Of a DNA stretch of 64,000 nucleotides, positions 9,007 to 18,891 are shown in pieces (the stretch's first letter is position 1; every line of letters starts with the position of its first letter). The notes under the pieces were generated by a model that was not told where the DNA came from, ran no database searches, and saw nothing but the letters and a program-made list of their open reading frames with translations. Origin of the DNA: Pukyongiella litopenaei (lineage in GTDB: Bacteria; Pseudomonadota; Alphaproteobacteria; Rhodobacterales; Rhodobacteraceae); contig NZ_CP027665.1 of assembly GCF_003008555.2 (NCBI RefSeq), positions 2,418,001 through 2,482,000 on the forward strand, given 5' to 3'. Position numbers and translations under genes: made by a program.

Positions 9007-9759
9007 TCAGAGCTGCCCGCCGGCGATCTCGATGGCCTGGCCGTTGACGCTGCCCGAACCGGGGCCGACCAGCCACATCGCGGCGGCGGCGATCTCTTCG
9101 GGGGCGATCAGCCGCCCGTGGCGGTTCGCGCCGACCATCAGTTCCATCGCCTTGTCGTCGCTCATCCCGGTGCGTTCGGTGATCGAGGCGACGTTCTGGC
9201 CGACGATCGGCGTGTCCACATAGGCCGGGCAGATCGCGTTGAAGGTGATGGGCTTGCCCATGTAATCCTCGCTCAGCGCGCGGGTCAGGCCGATCAGCCC
9301 GTGCTTGGTGGCCGAATAGCAGGGCGCGCCCTTGAGCCCGCGCAGCCCGGCCATCGAGGAAATGGTGATCACCCGGCCCCAGTCGGTCTGGTGCATCGAG
9401 GTCAGGCATTCGCGGATGGTCAGAAAGGCACCGTCGAGATTGGTGGCCATCATGTTGCGCCAGAAGTCCAGCGTGGTCTTGTGCAGGGCGCGGCCCTCGG
9501 CGATGCCGGCATTGGCGATGCAGATCTGCACCGGGCCGTTGCGGTCCACCGCGGCGGCGATCTTGGCCACGACGTCCTCTTCGTCGCGCACATCCATGGC
9601 CAGCCCGGTGATGTTGCCACCGGCGACCGCGTCCAGCACCTCTTGCCGGCGGCCGGTGATCGTCACCTTTGCGCCATCGGCGGCCAATGCGCGGGCGATG
9701 GCCAGCCCGATGCCGGTGCCGCCGCCGGTGACGAATGCGTGTTTGCCGCTGAGTTCCAT
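9007..9759 (-). CDS. SDR-family NAD(P)-dependent oxidoreductase
   Basis: A 250-aa classical short-chain dehydrogenase. It shows the cofactor loop TGGGTGIG at residues 11-18, NAG at 83-85, catalytic Ser134/135, Tyr148 and Lys152 (YSATK) and the PAYVDTP segment. The overall pattern resembles 3-ketoacyl or 3-hydroxybutyrate dehydrogenases, but the substrate cannot be assigned. A strong Shine-Dalgarno GGGAGGAA lies 6 bp upstream of the chosen ATG. It is convergent with sugE and divergent from the methyltransferase gene. Confidence 0.88.
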   Translation of the reverse strand: MELSGKHAFVTGGGTGIGLAIARALAADGAKVTITGRRQEVLDAVAGGNITGLAMDVRDEEDVVAKIAAAVDRNGPVQICIANAGIAEGRALHKTTLDFWRNMMATNLDGAFLTIRECLTSMHQTDWGRVITISSMAGLRGLKGAPCYSATKHGLIGLTRALSEDYMGKPITFNAICPAYVDTPIVGQNVASITERTGMSDDKAMELMVGANRHGRLIAPEEIAAAAMWLVGPGSGSVNGQAIEIAGGQL

Positions 9760-9869
9760 GCCGTTCCTCCCCTGATCGGTTGTCGCGCAGCCTAGCGGCG
9801 GGGGCGGGCGGGGCAAGATGCGCCGTTCCGTCACTTTGCATCGCCGGAATGATTGCGGAATATGGCGCC

Positions 9870-10319
9870 ATGAAGCATCTCGATATCCCGCCCGCCTGGT
9901 TGTTGGCCTTTATCCTGATGGGCTGGACGCAGGCGCGTTACCGGCCGCTGGGGCTGAGCCTCGATCATCCCGTGACCGGATTGCTGGCCGGGTTGCTTGT
10001 GGGCGGCGGGCTGGTACTGGCCGCGCTGGCCCTGGCCGAGCTTCGGCGCCAGCACACCACGGTTCACCCGCATGGTGACCCCGCCCGGCTGGTCCGGTCC
10101 GGCATCTACAAACGCTCGCGCAACCCGATCTATCTGGCCGATGCCCTGATCCTGGCCGGGCTCCTGCTGTGGTTCGACGCGGTGCCGTCGCTGGTGCTGG
10201 TGCCGATGTTCGTCTGGGTGATCGAAAGGCGGTTCATCATCCCCGAGGAAAACCGCCTGCGCCGCCAGTTCCGCGCCGACTACGCACGTTTCGAACGTGA
10301 CGTTCCACGCTGGCTGTAA
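9870..10319 (+). CDS. Isoprenylcysteine carboxyl methyltransferase-family membrane protein
   Basis: A 149-aa membrane protein with four hydrophobic segments and the C-terminal signature of the ICMT/phospholipid methyltransferase (PEMT-like) fold: SRNPIYLAD near residue 84 and the PEENRLRRQF...Y..F...VPRWL tail. Bacterial members methylate unknown lipids or small molecules with S-adenosylmethionine. The ATG at 9870 (MKHLDIPP) is preferred; an in-frame ATG 21 bp upstream is possible. Confidence 0.85.
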   Translation: MKHLDIPPAWLLAFILMGWTQARYRPLGLSLDHPVTGLLAGLLVGGGLVLAALALAELRRQHTTVHPHGDPARLVRSGIYKRSRNPIYLADALILAGLLLWFDAVPSLVLVPMFVWVIERRFIIPEENRLRRQFRADYARFERDVPRWL

Positions 10320-10389
10320 CTTTTTTGCTTCACGGCGGCCGGATTCTTGTCGAAAATCTCGTGCAGGCCATGCTGCAGTTGCGGCATAC

Positions 10390-10418
10390 TTGCGAAAACA
10401 GGGCTTGCAAGCTAGGTG
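10390..10418 (+). promoter_or_regulatory. Candidate promoter with 10-bp palindrome upstream of pntA
   Basis: A possible -35 TTGCGA (10390-10395) and weak -10 TAGGTG (10413-10418) are separated by exactly 17 bp. The spacer contains the perfect palindrome GCTTGCAAGC (10403-10412), which would be well placed for a repressor. This is pattern recognition only; the -10 is poor. Confidence 0.3.
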
Positions 10419-10477
10419 GAGCACCTGCAAGCGGAACCAGATGAACGCCCATGGCGGGTGGCAAGGGGGATCTCAGC

Positions 10478-12049
10478 GTGAAAATCGGCACACCGAAGGA
10501 AGTCTTCGAGGGTGAAAATCGCGTCGCGATGACGCCTGAGAGCGCGCAGGCGCTTCAGAAGCTAGGTCATGACTGCCTGATCGAGACCGGCGCCGGTGCG
10601 GCTGCCGGGTTCTCGGACGCCGCCTATGAGGCCGCGGGGGTCGAGGTGGTCAAGACCGCCGCCGCCCTGTTCAAGGCCGCCGACGTGGTGGCCAAGGTGC
10701 GCCCGCCCACGGAAACCGAGGTCAAACGCCTGCAGCCCGACCAGACGCTGATTTCGTTCTTCTATCCGGCGTCCAACGAGAAGCTGCTGAAAAAGGCCGC
10801 CGCGCGCGGGGCGACCACCATCGCCATGGACATGGTGCCGCGTATCTCGCGGGCGCAGAAAATGGATGCGCTGAGTTCGATGGCCAATATCGCCGGCTAT
10901 CGCGCGGTGATCGAGGCGGGCAACAATTTCGGCCGCTTCTTCACCGGCCAGGTGACCGCCGCCGGCAAGGTGCCGCCCGCCAAGGTGCTGATCGTCGGCG
11001 CCGGCGTGGCCGGTCTGGCCGCGATCGGCACGGCGACCAGCCTCGGCGCGATCACCCTCGCGTTCGACGTGCGCCCCGAAGTGGCCGAGCAGATCGAATC
11101 GATGGGTGCCGAATTCGTCTATCTCGATTTCGAGGAATCCCAGCAGGATGGCGCCGCGACCGGCGGCTATGCCGCCCCGTCGAGCCCCGAGTTTCGCGAG
11201 AAGCAGCTCGAGAAATTCCGCGAACTGGCGCCCGAGATGGATATCGTCATCACCACCGCGCTGATCCCGAACCGGGACGCGCCGGTGCTGTGGACCGCCG
11301 ACATGGTCGAGGCGATGAAGCCCGGCAGCGTGATCGTGGACCTCGCCGCCGAACGCGGCGGCAATTGCGAACTGACGGTGCCCGACGAAAAGATCGTCAC
11401 CGAAAACGGCGTGACCATCGTCGGCTATACCGATTTCCCGTCGCGGATGGCAACGCAGAGCTCGACGCTCTACGCCACCAATATCCGCCACATGATGACC
11501 GACCTGACCCCGGAAAAGGACGGCGTCATCGACCATGACATGGAGGATGACGTGATCCGGGGCGCGACGATCACCCATGACAAGGAAATCACCTATCCGC
11601 CGCCGCCGCCCAAGGTGCAGGCCATCGCCGCGCGGCCGCAGGAAAAGCCGAAGGAACTGACGCCGGAAGAGCGCAAGGCGCAGGAACTGGCCGAGTTCAA
11701 GGCGCAGACCAAGAGCCAGGTCACCATGCTGGCCGCGGGCGGGCTGGCCCTGCTGCTGGTTGGCGCGGTGGCGCCCGCCAGTTTCATGTCGCATTTCATC
11801 GTCTTCGTGCTGGCCGTGTTCGTGGGCTTCCAGGTGATCTGGAACGTCAGCCACAGCCTGCACACGCCGCTGATGGCGATCACCAACGCGATCTCGTCGA
11901 TCATCATCGTCGGCGCCCTGATGCAGATCGGATCCGGCAACTGGCTGGTGCTGCTGCTGGCGGCGTTGTCGGTGCTGATGGCCGGTGTCAACATTTTCGG
12001 CGGTTTCCTGGTCACGCGCCGGATGCTGGCCATGTTCCAGAAATCGTAA
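10478..12049 (+). CDS. pntA: NAD(P) transhydrogenase subunit alpha
   Basis: PntA with PntB forms the proton-translocating transhydrogenase that makes NADPH from NADH at the expense of the proton gradient. The 523-aa product has the alanine-dehydrogenase-like NAD-binding domain (KIGTPKE at the start, [12 protein letters not shown] near residue 170, [14 protein letters not shown]), a Pro/Lys-rich linker near 370-400, and a C-terminal membrane part with three to four helices. The GTG at 10478 is chosen because homologues begin MKIGTPKE and AAGGGGG lies 8 bp upstream. pntB follows after 10 bp. Confidence 0.95.
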   Translation: MKIGTPKEVFEGENRVAMTPESAQALQKLGHDCLIETGAGAAAGFSDAAYEAAGVEVVKTAAALFKAADVVAKVRPPTETEVKRLQPDQTLISFFYPASNEKLLKKAAARGATTIAMDMVPRISRAQKMDALSSMANIAGYRAVIEAGNNFGRFFTGQVTAAGKVPPAKVLIVGAGVAGLAAIGTATSLGAITLAFDVRPEVAEQIESMGAEFVYLDFEESQQDGAATGGYAAPSSPEFREKQLEKFRELAPEMDIVITTALIPNRDAPVLWTADMVEAMKPGSVIVDLAAERGGNCELTVPDEKIVTENGVTIVGYTDFPSRMATQSSTLYATNIRHMMTDLTPEKDGVIDHDMEDDVIRGATITHDKEITYPPPPPKVQAIAARPQEKPKELTPEERKAQELAEFKAQTKSQVTMLAAGGLALLLVGAVAPASFMSHFIVFVLAVFVGFQVIWNVSHSLHTPLMAITNAISSIIIVGALMQIGSGNWLVLLLAALSVLMAGVNIFGGFLVTRRMLAMFQKS

Positions 12050-12059
12050 GGAAAGGGTG

Positions 12060-13502
12060 ATGGAAATGGGTTTCACCACTGCTGCCTATGTGGTCGCCGC
12101 GATCCTGTTCATCCTCGCCCTGGGCGGGCTGAGCGGGCAGGAAAGCGCCAAACGCGCGATTTGGTACGGTATCGTCGGCATGGCGCTGGCCGTCCTGGCC
12201 ACGCTGATGGGGCCGGGATCGGGCAACTGGTTCCTGTCGCTGGTGCTGATCGCGGTCGGCGGTGCCGGGGGCTGGGTCATCGCGCAGCGCGTGCAGATGA
12301 CCGAGATGCCGCAACTGGTCGCCGCGATGCATTCGCTGGTCGGCCTCGCCGCGGTTTTCGTCGGCTTCAACGCCCAGATCGAACTGGGCCGCGTCACCAG
12401 CGCCCTGAGCCAGGGCGCCGACACCGTGTTCCGCGGTTTTGCCGAGGTCCTGACCCACAAGACGGCGGCCGAACTGAACATGCTTCAGATCGAGGTCGTG
12501 CTGGGCGTGTTCATTGGCGCGGTGACCTTTACCGGATCGGTCGTGGCCTTTGGCAAGCTGGCCGGCAGGATCGACGGCAAGCCGGCGCAACTGCCCGGCG
12601 GCCATGTCCTGAACGCGGCCGCCGCCGGGATCTCGGCCATCCTCGCGGTGCTTTATGTGGCGGACGCGGGGCCGGTGATGCTGTGGCTGGTGGCGATCAC
12701 GCTGCTGGCGCTGTTCATCGGCTATCACCTGATCATGGGCATCGGCGGCGCCGACATGCCGGTGGTGGTGTCGATGCTCAACAGCTACTCGGGCTGGGCC
12801 GCCGCCGCGATCGGGTTCACGCTCGGCAACGACCTGCTGATCGTCACCGGCGCGCTGGTGGGCTCGTCGGGTGCGATCCTGTCCTACATCATGTGCAAGG
12901 CGATGAACCGGCATTTCGTGTCGGTGATCCTGGGCGGCTTCGGCGGCACCACCGGTCCGCAGATGGAGGTCGAGGGCGAAATGGTCGCGATCGAGGCCGA
13001 CGGCGTGGCGCAGGCCCTGAACGAGGCCGACAGCGTCATCATCATTCCGGGCTATGGCATGGCGGTGGCGCAGGCGCAGCAATCGGTCAGCGAACTGGTG
13101 CGCAAGCTGCGGGCGCGGGGCAAGGAGGTGCGTTTCGCCATCCACCCCGTCGCCGGCCGCCTGCCGGGCCACATGAACGTGCTGCTGGCCGAGGCCAAGG
13201 TGCCCTATGACATCGTGCTGGAAATGGACGAGATCAACGACGATTTCCCCGATACCGACGTGGCGATCGTCATCGGGTCCAACGACATCGTGAACCCGGC
13301 CGCGCAGGACGACCCCAACAGCCCCATCGCCGGGATGCCGGTGCTGGAATGCTGGAAGGCCAAGCAGGTCTTCGTGTCCAAGCGCGGGCAGGGCACCGGC
13401 TATTCGGGGATCGAGAACCCGCTGTTCTTCAAGGAAAACACGCGGATGTTCTATGGCGATGCAAAACAGTCTCTGGACAAGCTGCTGCCGCTGATCGACT
13501 GA
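12060..13502 (+). CDS. pntB: NAD(P) transhydrogenase subunit beta
   Basis: The 480-aa beta subunit has about eight to nine N-terminal membrane helices carrying the proton path and a C-terminal NADP(H)-binding domain. Clear marks are the [12 protein letters not shown] loop, the [18 protein letters not shown] stretch, [10 protein letters not shown] and the terminal [16 protein letters not shown]. Length equals that of well-studied PntB proteins. The start ATG follows AAGGAAAGG; another ATG two codons on is possible. A strong terminator follows the stop, so pntAB is a two-gene unit. Confidence 0.96.
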   Translation: MEMGFTTAAYVVAAILFILALGGLSGQESAKRAIWYGIVGMALAVLATLMGPGSGNWFLSLVLIAVGGAGGWVIAQRVQMTEMPQLVAAMHSLVGLAAVFVGFNAQIELGRVTSALSQGADTVFRGFAEVLTHKTAAELNMLQIEVVLGVFIGAVTFTGSVVAFGKLAGRIDGKPAQLPGGHVLNAAAAGISAILAVLYVADAGPVMLWLVAITLLALFIGYHLIMGIGGADMPVVVSMLNSYSGWAAAAIGFTLGNDLLIVTGALVGSSGAILSYIMCKAMNRHFVSVILGGFGGTTGPQMEVEGEMVAIEADGVAQALNEADSVIIIPGYGMAVAQAQQSVSELVRKLRARGKEVRFAIHPVAGRLPGHMNVLLAEAKVPYDIVLEMDEINDDFPDTDVAIVIGSNDIVNPAAQDDPNSPIAGMPVLECWKAKQVFVSKRGQGTGYSGIENPLFFKENTRMFYGDAKQSLDKLLPLID

Positions 13503-13524
13503 GCGCGGCGCAAACGCACCAGAG

Positions 13525-13552
13525 GGCCCTGCCGGAAGCGGCGGGGCCTTTT
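13525..13552 (+). terminator. Intrinsic terminator after pntB
   Basis: Ten-bp GC-rich stem (13525-13534 with 13539-13548, one G-T pair), tetraloop GAAG, then TTTT. It lies 23 bp after the pntB stop on the plus strand. Confidence 0.8.
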
Positions 13553-13666
13553 GCTTTGCGCCTGCACCGACGCGGCGATCCTGAACCGCCCGATGGCCGC
13601 TGAACACCGGCTTGTCCGCCCCGCCGTTCCTGCCCCAGAGTGGACCGGCAACAAGGAGAGGTGACG

Positions 13667-14527
13667 ATGGCCGTTGTAGAATATGAACGGGACGGGCGGA
13701 TCGGGCGGATCACGCTCAACCGGCCCGAGGTGATGAACGCGATCGACGATGAACTGCCGGTCGCGCTGGCCGACGCGGTGTCGCGCGCCGATGCCGATGA
13801 CCGGGTTCATGTGATGGTCCTGTCGGGTAATGGCCCGGCCTTCTGCGCGGGCTATGACCTGACCTTCTATGCCGAGGGCAACGGGTCGGGCGAGGCGACC
13901 CAGCCGATGCCCTGGGACCCGGTCAGGGATTACAGGTTCATGTGGGCCAACACCCAGCATTTCATGTCGCTGTGGCGGGCGGTGAAACCCGTGGTCTGCA
14001 AGGTGCATGGCTTTGCGGTGGCGGGCGGGTCGGACATCGCGCTGTGCGCAGACATGACGATCATGGCCGAGGATGCGCAGATCGGTTACATGCCCGCGCG
14101 GGTCTGGGGCTGCCCGACCACGGCGATGTGGGTGTATCGGCTGGGGGCCGAACGGGCCAAGCGGATGCTGTTCACCGGCGACAAGATCACCGGGCGCGAG
14201 GCGGCGGATATGGGGCTGGTTCTGAAGGCGGTGCCGGCGGAGCGGCTCGACGACGCGGTTGAGGAGCTGGCCGGCCGGATGGCGACGGTGCCGGTCAACC
14301 AGCTCGCGATGCAGAAAATGGTGATCAACCAGGCGATCGAACAGACCGGGCTGATGCAGACCCAGCGGCTGGCGACGATCTTTGACGGCATCACCCGCCA
14401 TTCGCCCGAGGGGATCCATTTCAAGGAACGGGCGGAAAGCCGGGGCTGGAAACAGGCGGTGGAGGAACGCGACAGCGGCACGTTCGACTGGACCGCGAAC
14501 CGTGAAATCCCCCGGCGCAACCGCTGA
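13667..14527 (+). CDS. Crotonase / enoyl-CoA hydratase-family protein
   Basis: A 286-aa member of the crotonase superfamily, which forms CoA-thioester oxyanion holes for hydration, isomerisation or hydrolysis. It has ITLNRPEVMNA near residue 20, the oxyanion-hole segment PAFCAGYDL and the second one KVHGFAVAGGSDIAL. The residue pattern after GGSD is not that of a standard hydratase glutamate pair, so the reaction is uncertain. Start chosen by the strong AAGGAGAGG 5-7 bp upstream. The CoxG-like gene follows in the same direction. Confidence 0.88.
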   Translation: MAVVEYERDGRIGRITLNRPEVMNAIDDELPVALADAVSRADADDRVHVMVLSGNGPAFCAGYDLTFYAEGNGSGEATQPMPWDPVRDYRFMWANTQHFMSLWRAVKPVVCKVHGFAVAGGSDIALCADMTIMAEDAQIGYMPARVWGCPTTAMWVYRLGAERAKRMLFTGDKITGREAADMGLVLKAVPAERLDDAVEELAGRMATVPVNQLAMQKMVINQAIEQTGLMQTQRLATIFDGITRHSPEGIHFKERAESRGWKQAVEERDSGTFDWTANREIPRRNR

Positions 14528-14602
14528 TGCGCCGTTGCCCTTGGCCCCGTGCCGCGAAGCGGCTACAGATCGGGAACATGGCCGCCAGGGAGGAGCCACC
14601 CG

Positions 14603-15145
14603 ATGAAGATGAGTGATGAAAAGCGGATCGGGGCACCCCCCGCCGCCGTCTATGCCGCGATCCTGGATCCCGATGTGCTCTGCGCCTGCGTGCCGGGTGC
14701 GACCGAGGTGACCGGATCGCCCGGTGACGGCTATGCCGCCGTGGTCACGCAGAAGGTCGGACCGGTCAAGGCGACCTTCAAGGGGCAGGTCACCATGTCG
14801 GACATGGTGGAAAACCAGAGCCTGACCATCGACGGCGAAGGCAAGGGGGGCGCTGCCGGCTTTGCCAAGGGGGGCGCATCGGTGACGCTGACGCCCGACG
14901 GTGACGGCACCCTGCTGGCCTATGATGTCGAGGCCAAGGTCGGCGGCAAGCTGGCGCAGCTGGGCAGCCGGATCATCGACGGTTTTGCCAAGAAGATGGC
15001 CGACCAGTTCTTTGCCAATCTCCAGGCGCATTTCGCCCCGCCCGAAGAAGACGCGGGGGATGCAGCCGGGGGCGAGGCCGATAGCGGCGGCGAGGACAGC
15101 GGCGCCAAGACGGGCTGGCTGAAGAAAATCACCGGCCGAAGCTGA
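14603..15145 (+). CDS. CoxG-like SRPBCC-fold protein (carbon monoxide dehydrogenase subunit G family)
   Basis: A 180-aa protein with an SRPBCC/Bet v1-like domain (residues 1-145) typical of CoxG, containing [23 protein letters not shown] and the [16 protein letters not shown] helix, followed by an acidic Gly/Ala/Glu linker and a short basic C-terminal helix ([12 protein letters not shown]) that may contact the membrane. CoxG helps maturation or membrane anchoring of aerobic CO dehydrogenase in cox clusters. No coxMSL genes are in this window, so it may serve another molybdenum hydroxylase. GGGAGGAG lies upstream of the chosen ATG. Confidence 0.85.
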   Translation: MKMSDEKRIGAPPAAVYAAILDPDVLCACVPGATEVTGSPGDGYAAVVTQKVGPVKATFKGQVTMSDMVENQSLTIDGEGKGGAAGFAKGGASVTLTPDGDGTLLAYDVEAKVGGKLAQLGSRIIDGFAKKMADQFFANLQAHFAPPEEDAGDAAGGEADSGGEDSGAKTGWLKKITGRS

Positions 15146-15159
15146 GCGGCGGCCCGACC

Positions 15160-16101
15160 ATGTCTGCAATCCTCTCCATCCGCGACCTGCGCAAGACCTA
15201 CGAGGGCGGGTTCGAGGCGCTCAAGGGCGTCACGCTCGATATCGAGCAGGGCGAGATCCTCGCCCTGCTCGGCCCCAACGGCGCGGGCAAGACGACGCTG
15301 ATCTCGACCGTCTGCGGGATCACCAACGCCACCTCGGGCAGCGTGTCGGTGGACGGTCACGACAGCGTCACCGGCTATCGCGCGGCGCGCTCATTGATCG
15401 GGCTGGTGCCGCAGGAAATCTCGCTCGAGCCGTTCGAGCGGGTGCTGAACACGGTGCGGTTCTCGCGCGGCCTTTTCGGGCGTCCCCGCGACGATGCCCG
15501 GATCGAAACCATCCTGCGGCGGCTGTCGCTGTGGGACAAGCGCGACAGCCCGATCAAGGCGCTGTCGGGCGGCATGAAACGGCGCGTGCTGATCGCCAAG
15601 GCGCTGGCCCATGACCCGCGCATCCTGTTCCTGGACGAACCCACCGCCGGCGTGGATGTCGAGCTGCGCAAGGACATGTGGGACACCGTGGCCGAGCTCA
15701 AGGCCGATGGCGTCACCATCATCCTGACCACCCATTACATCGAAGAGGCCGAGGCTATCGCCGACCGTGTCGGCGTCATAAACCATGGCGAGCTGCTGCT
15801 GGTCGAGGACAAGGCCAGCCTGATGCGGCGGATGGGGCAGAAACAGATCGAGGTGCAGCTGTCGGCCCCGGTCGAGACCCTGCCCGACACCCTGAGCGGC
15901 TATGCGCTCGACCTGGGCGCGGAACGGCAGAGCCTGATCTACACCTATGACACGCGGGCCGAGCGCACCGGCATCACCGCGCTCTTGAACGACATCGCCG
16001 CCGCCGGGCTGACATTGTGTGACGTGCAGACCCGCCAGAGCAGCCTCGAAGATATCTTCGTGGGCCTCGTCGCGGGCGGCCAGCCGGAGGCACGGCAATG
16101 A
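15160..16101 (+). CDS. ABC transporter ATP-binding protein (YadG-like)
   Basis: A 313-aa ATPase of the ABC-2 exporter class. Walker [10 protein letters not shown] (near residue 44), Q-loop VPQE, signature LSGGMKRRV, Walker [14 protein letters not shown] and the switch His in [10 protein letters not shown] are all intact. The C-terminal 80 residues form the accessory region usual in the YadG/CcmA-like group. It overlaps the membrane subunit gene downstream by 4 bp. The exported substrate is unknown. Confidence 0.92.
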   Translation: MSAILSIRDLRKTYEGGFEALKGVTLDIEQGEILALLGPNGAGKTTLISTVCGITNATSGSVSVDGHDSVTGYRAARSLIGLVPQEISLEPFERVLNTVRFSRGLFGRPRDDARIETILRRLSLWDKRDSPIKALSGGMKRRVLIAKALAHDPRILFLDEPTAGVDVELRKDMWDTVAELKADGVTIILTTHYIEEAEAIADRVGVINHGELLLVEDKASLMRRMGQKQIEVQLSAPVETLPDTLSGYALDLGAERQSLIYTYDTRAERTGITALLNDIAAAGLTLCDVQTRQSSLEDIFVGLVAGGQPEARQ

Positions 16102-16859
16102 ACTGGTCCGCGGTCGCAGCCATCTACCGGTTCGAAATGGCCCGGTTCTTTCGCACGCTGATGCAGAGCTTCCTGTCGCCGGTGCTGTCCACCTCGCTCT
16201 ATTTCGTGGTCTTCGGCGCGGCGATCGGCAGCCGGATCCAGCAGGTCGACGGCGTCAGCTATGGCGCCTTCATCGTGCCGGGGCTGGTGATGCTGTCGGT
16301 GATCACCCAGTCGATCTCGAACGGAGCGTTCGGCATCTATTTCCCGAAATTCATCGGCACCATCTATGAATTGCTGTCGGCGCCGGTGAATTTCCTGGAA
16401 ATCGTGATGGGATATGTGGGCGCGGCGGCGACCAAGGCGCTGTTCATCGGGGTCGTGATCCTGGTCACCGCCAATTTCTTTGTCGATATCGAGGTGCAGC
16501 ACCCGGTGGCGATGGTGCTGTTCCTGATCCTGACCTGCCTCAGCTTTGCCCTGCTGGGGTTCATCATCGGCATATGGGCCGGCAATTTCGAGCAGTTGCA
16601 ACTGGTGCCGCTGCTGATCGTCACGCCGCTGGTGTTCCTTGGCGGGTCGTTCTACTCGATCTCGATGCTGCCGCCGCTGTGGCAGACCATCACCATGTTC
16701 AACCCGGTGGTCTACCTGATCTCGGGGTTCCGGTGGTCGTTCTACGGGCTGGCCGACGTTCCGGTCGCGCTGAGCCTCGTCGCCATCGCCGGTTTCACCT
16801 GCCTGAACCTCGCCGTGATCTGGTGGATCTTCAGGACGGGCTGGCGGTTGCGCAGTTGA
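16098..16859 (+). CDS. ABC-2 type transporter permease (YadH-like)
   Basis: A 253-aa permease with six predicted membrane segments and the ABC-2 signature segments [17 protein letters not shown] near the N-terminus and [14 protein letters not shown]...[12 protein letters not shown] near the C-terminus. It starts inside the stop of the ATPase gene (ATGA), so the two form one exporter. The YadGH pair is widely conserved but its substrate is not established; lipid or envelope-related export is often presumed. Confidence 0.92.
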   Translation: MNWSAVAAIYRFEMARFFRTLMQSFLSPVLSTSLYFVVFGAAIGSRIQQVDGVSYGAFIVPGLVMLSVITQSISNGAFGIYFPKFIGTIYELLSAPVNFLEIVMGYVGAAATKALFIGVVILVTANFFVDIEVQHPVAMVLFLILTCLSFALLGFIIGIWAGNFEQLQLVPLLIVTPLVFLGGSFYSISMLPPLWQTITMFNPVVYLISGFRWSFYGLADVPVALSLVAIAGFTCLNLAVIWWIFRTGWRLRS

Positions 16860-16962
16860 CACCGTTGCAATTTTGCCCGCGACCCGGCGGAAACCGGATG
16901 CGCGGAAAATCAGTTTGGGGCGTGTCTTGTTTGACCGCGTGGCGCACTCTACATCTGAGCGC

Positions 16963-17760
16963 ATGGACCTTCGCCTGCCTTTCCTGAACAAGCCGCCCAC
17001 GGTCGCGGTGATCCGTCTCGCCGGGGCCATCGGTGTCGGCGGCCGCGCGGCGCTGACCGACGAGGCGCTGCGCCCGGCCATCGAAAAGGCGTTCCGGCGC
17101 GGCAAGCCCGCCGCCGTGGCGCTCGAGATCAACTCGCCCGGCGGATCGCCGGTGCAGTCGGCGCTGATCGCGGCGCGAATCCGCCGTCTCGCCGAGGAAA
17201 AGGACATCCCCGTCCACGCCTTTGTCGAGGACGTGGCCGCCTCGGGCGGCTACTGGCTGGCCTGCGCCGCCGACGACATCTGGGCCGACGAAAACTCGGT
17301 GCTGGGGTCGATCGGCGTGATCTCGGCAGGGTTCGGGGCGCATGTGTTCCTGGCCCGCCAGGGGATCGAACGGCGGGTGCATACCGCCGGCAAATCGAAA
17401 TCCATGCTGGACCCGTTCCGCCCGGAAAACGAAGAGGATGTCGCCAGGCTGAAGGTGATCCTCGGCGACATTCACGACAACTTCATCGCCCATGTAAAGA
17501 CGCGCCGCGCATCCAGGCTCGATGCAAAGGCCGACCTGTTCAACGGCGATATCTGGCTGGCGCGGCGCGCCTGCACGCTGGGGCTGATCGACGGCATCGG
17601 GCATCTGACGCCGAAGCTGAAGGAACGTTACGGCGAAAAGGTGCGGATCCGGCGCTATGGCCCCCGCCGTCCGTGGTTCGCGCGGTTCGGGGCGCAACTG
17701 GCGCAGGACGCGCTGGCCGGGATCGAGGAACGCGCGGCCTACGCGCAGTTCGGGTTGTGA
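16963..17760 (+). CDS. S49 family peptidase (SppA/SohB-like)
   Basis: A 265-aa serine protease of the SppA/ClpP-crotonase fold. The catalytic serine is Ser94 in VAASGGYW and the general base is probably Lys146 in GKSKSMLDPF; INSPGGSP at 57-63 forms the oxyanion strand. There is no clear signal peptide or membrane anchor in the version starting at 16963, unlike E. coli SppA, so it may act in the cytoplasm or the start may lie upstream (ATG at 16873). The next gene begins 1 bp after the stop. Confidence 0.88.
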   Translation: MDLRLPFLNKPPTVAVIRLAGAIGVGGRAALTDEALRPAIEKAFRRGKPAAVALEINSPGGSPVQSALIAARIRRLAEEKDIPVHAFVEDVAASGGYWLACAADDIWADENSVLGSIGVISAGFGAHVFLARQGIERRVHTAGKSKSMLDPFRPENEEDVARLKVILGDIHDNFIAHVKTRRASRLDAKADLFNGDIWLARRACTLGLIDGIGHLTPKLKERYGEKVRIRRYGPRRPWFARFGAQLAQDALAGIEERAAYAQFGL

Positions 17761-17761
17761 T

Positions 17762-17932
17762 GTGATCCTCAAGATCGTCTCCCTGTTCCTGGTGGTCATG
17801 GCCGTGCTGGCCATGTTCGGGCGCTTGCGCCTGCCGGGATCGAACCGGCTGTCTTCGGTGCGCTGCCCGAATTGCGGGCGGTTCCGGATCGGCAGCGGAC
17901 CCTGCCCCTGCGGGAAGGGGCGGCGGGGATGA
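17762..17932 (+). CDS. Small membrane protein with a C-terminal zinc-ribbon-like motif
   Basis: A 56-aa protein starting at GTG 17762, one base after the S49 stop. It has one N-terminal hydrophobic helix (residues about 4-21) and a C-terminal CPNC...CPC cluster (four cysteines) that looks like a tiny zinc knuckle on the cytoplasmic side. The stop overlaps the next gene (ATGA), so it sits in a tightly coupled three-gene run. It matches no family I can name; the coupling and low chance of such a Cys pattern argue that it is real. Confidence 0.75.
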   Translation: MILKIVSLFLVVMAVLAMFGRLRLPGSNRLSSVRCPNCGRFRIGSGPCPCGKGRRG

Positions 17933-18891
17933 GCGGACCGATCCTGCATGCCTGGCTGCTCAGCGGTCTCGGTCTCGGCATCCTGCTGCTGGGCGGCGAC
18001 CTGCTGGTGCGCGGCGCGGTGAACCTGAGCCTGCGGCTGGGCGTTCCGGCGCTCATCGTCAGCCTGACCATCGTGGCCTTCGGCACCTCGGCGCCCGAGC
18101 TGCTGATTTCGATCAAGGCGGTGATGGACGGGTTGCCGGGCATCGCGCTGGGCAACGTGATCGGGTCGAACACCGCCAACATCCTGCTGGTGCTGGGGCT
18201 GCCCGCCATGATGGCGACCCTGCACACGAGCGAATGCAACACCCGCCGGACCTATCAGTTCATGATCCTGTCGTCGTTGCTGTTCATCGCGCTGGCCACG
18301 CGCGACGTGTTCGACAAGCTGGCCGGGCTGCTGCTGCTGGGGGCGCTCGTCGTGGTGCTGACCGATGCCTTTCGCACCGCGCGCAGGCATCAGCGCGCGG
18401 GTGAACATGACGATCTCGAGGATATCGACGAAGCCGACCCGGACATGCCGTATTGGCGCATCGCGCTGTATCTGTTGCTCGGGCTGATCGCGCTGCCCGT
18501 CGGCGCCAACCTGCTGATCGAATATGCCAGCCAGATCGCGCGCACCTACGGCATCAGCGACGCGGTGATCGGCCTGACGCTGGTGGCGCTGGGCACCTCG
18601 CTTCCCGAACTGGCGACGACGGTCATGGCCGTGCTGCGGCGGCAGGCGGATGTGGCGCTGGGCAACGTGATCGGGTCGAACATCTTCAACCTGCTCGGGA
18701 TCATCGGGGTGGCGTCGCTGGTGGGGCCGATCCGGGTCGATCCCGAGTTCCTCGAATTCGACCTATGGGTGATGCTGGCGGTGTCGCTGCTGCTGATCCC
18801 CTTTGTCTATTTCGGCCGGGACATTACCCGCAGATGGGGCGTGGTGCTGACCGTGCTCTATGTGGTCTATATCCTGGCGATCCTGAAATGA
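17929..18891 (+). CDS. Calcium/sodium antiporter (CaCA superfamily, YrbG-like)
   Basis: A 320-aa membrane protein of ten or so helices built of two inverted repeats. Each half holds the alpha-repeat ion-binding motifs: FGTSAPEL with GNVIGSNTANILL in the first and LGTSLPEL with GNVIGSNIFNLLG in the second. This is the K+-independent Na+/Ca2+ exchanger type. An acidic cytoplasmic loop (residues about 145-170) separates the halves. Both ends overlap neighbouring genes by 3-4 bp. Confidence 0.93.
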   Translation: MSGPILHAWLLSGLGLGILLLGGDLLVRGAVNLSLRLGVPALIVSLTIVAFGTSAPELLISIKAVMDGLPGIALGNVIGSNTANILLVLGLPAMMATLHTSECNTRRTYQFMILSSLLFIALATRDVFDKLAGLLLLGALVVVLTDAFRTARRHQRAGEHDDLEDIDEADPDMPYWRIALYLLLGLIALPVGANLLIEYASQIARTYGISDAVIGLTLVALGTSLPELATTVMAVLRRQADVALGNVIGSNIFNLLGIIGVASLVGPIRVDPEFLEFDLWVMLAVSLLLIPFVYFGRDITRRWGVVLTVLYVVYILAILK

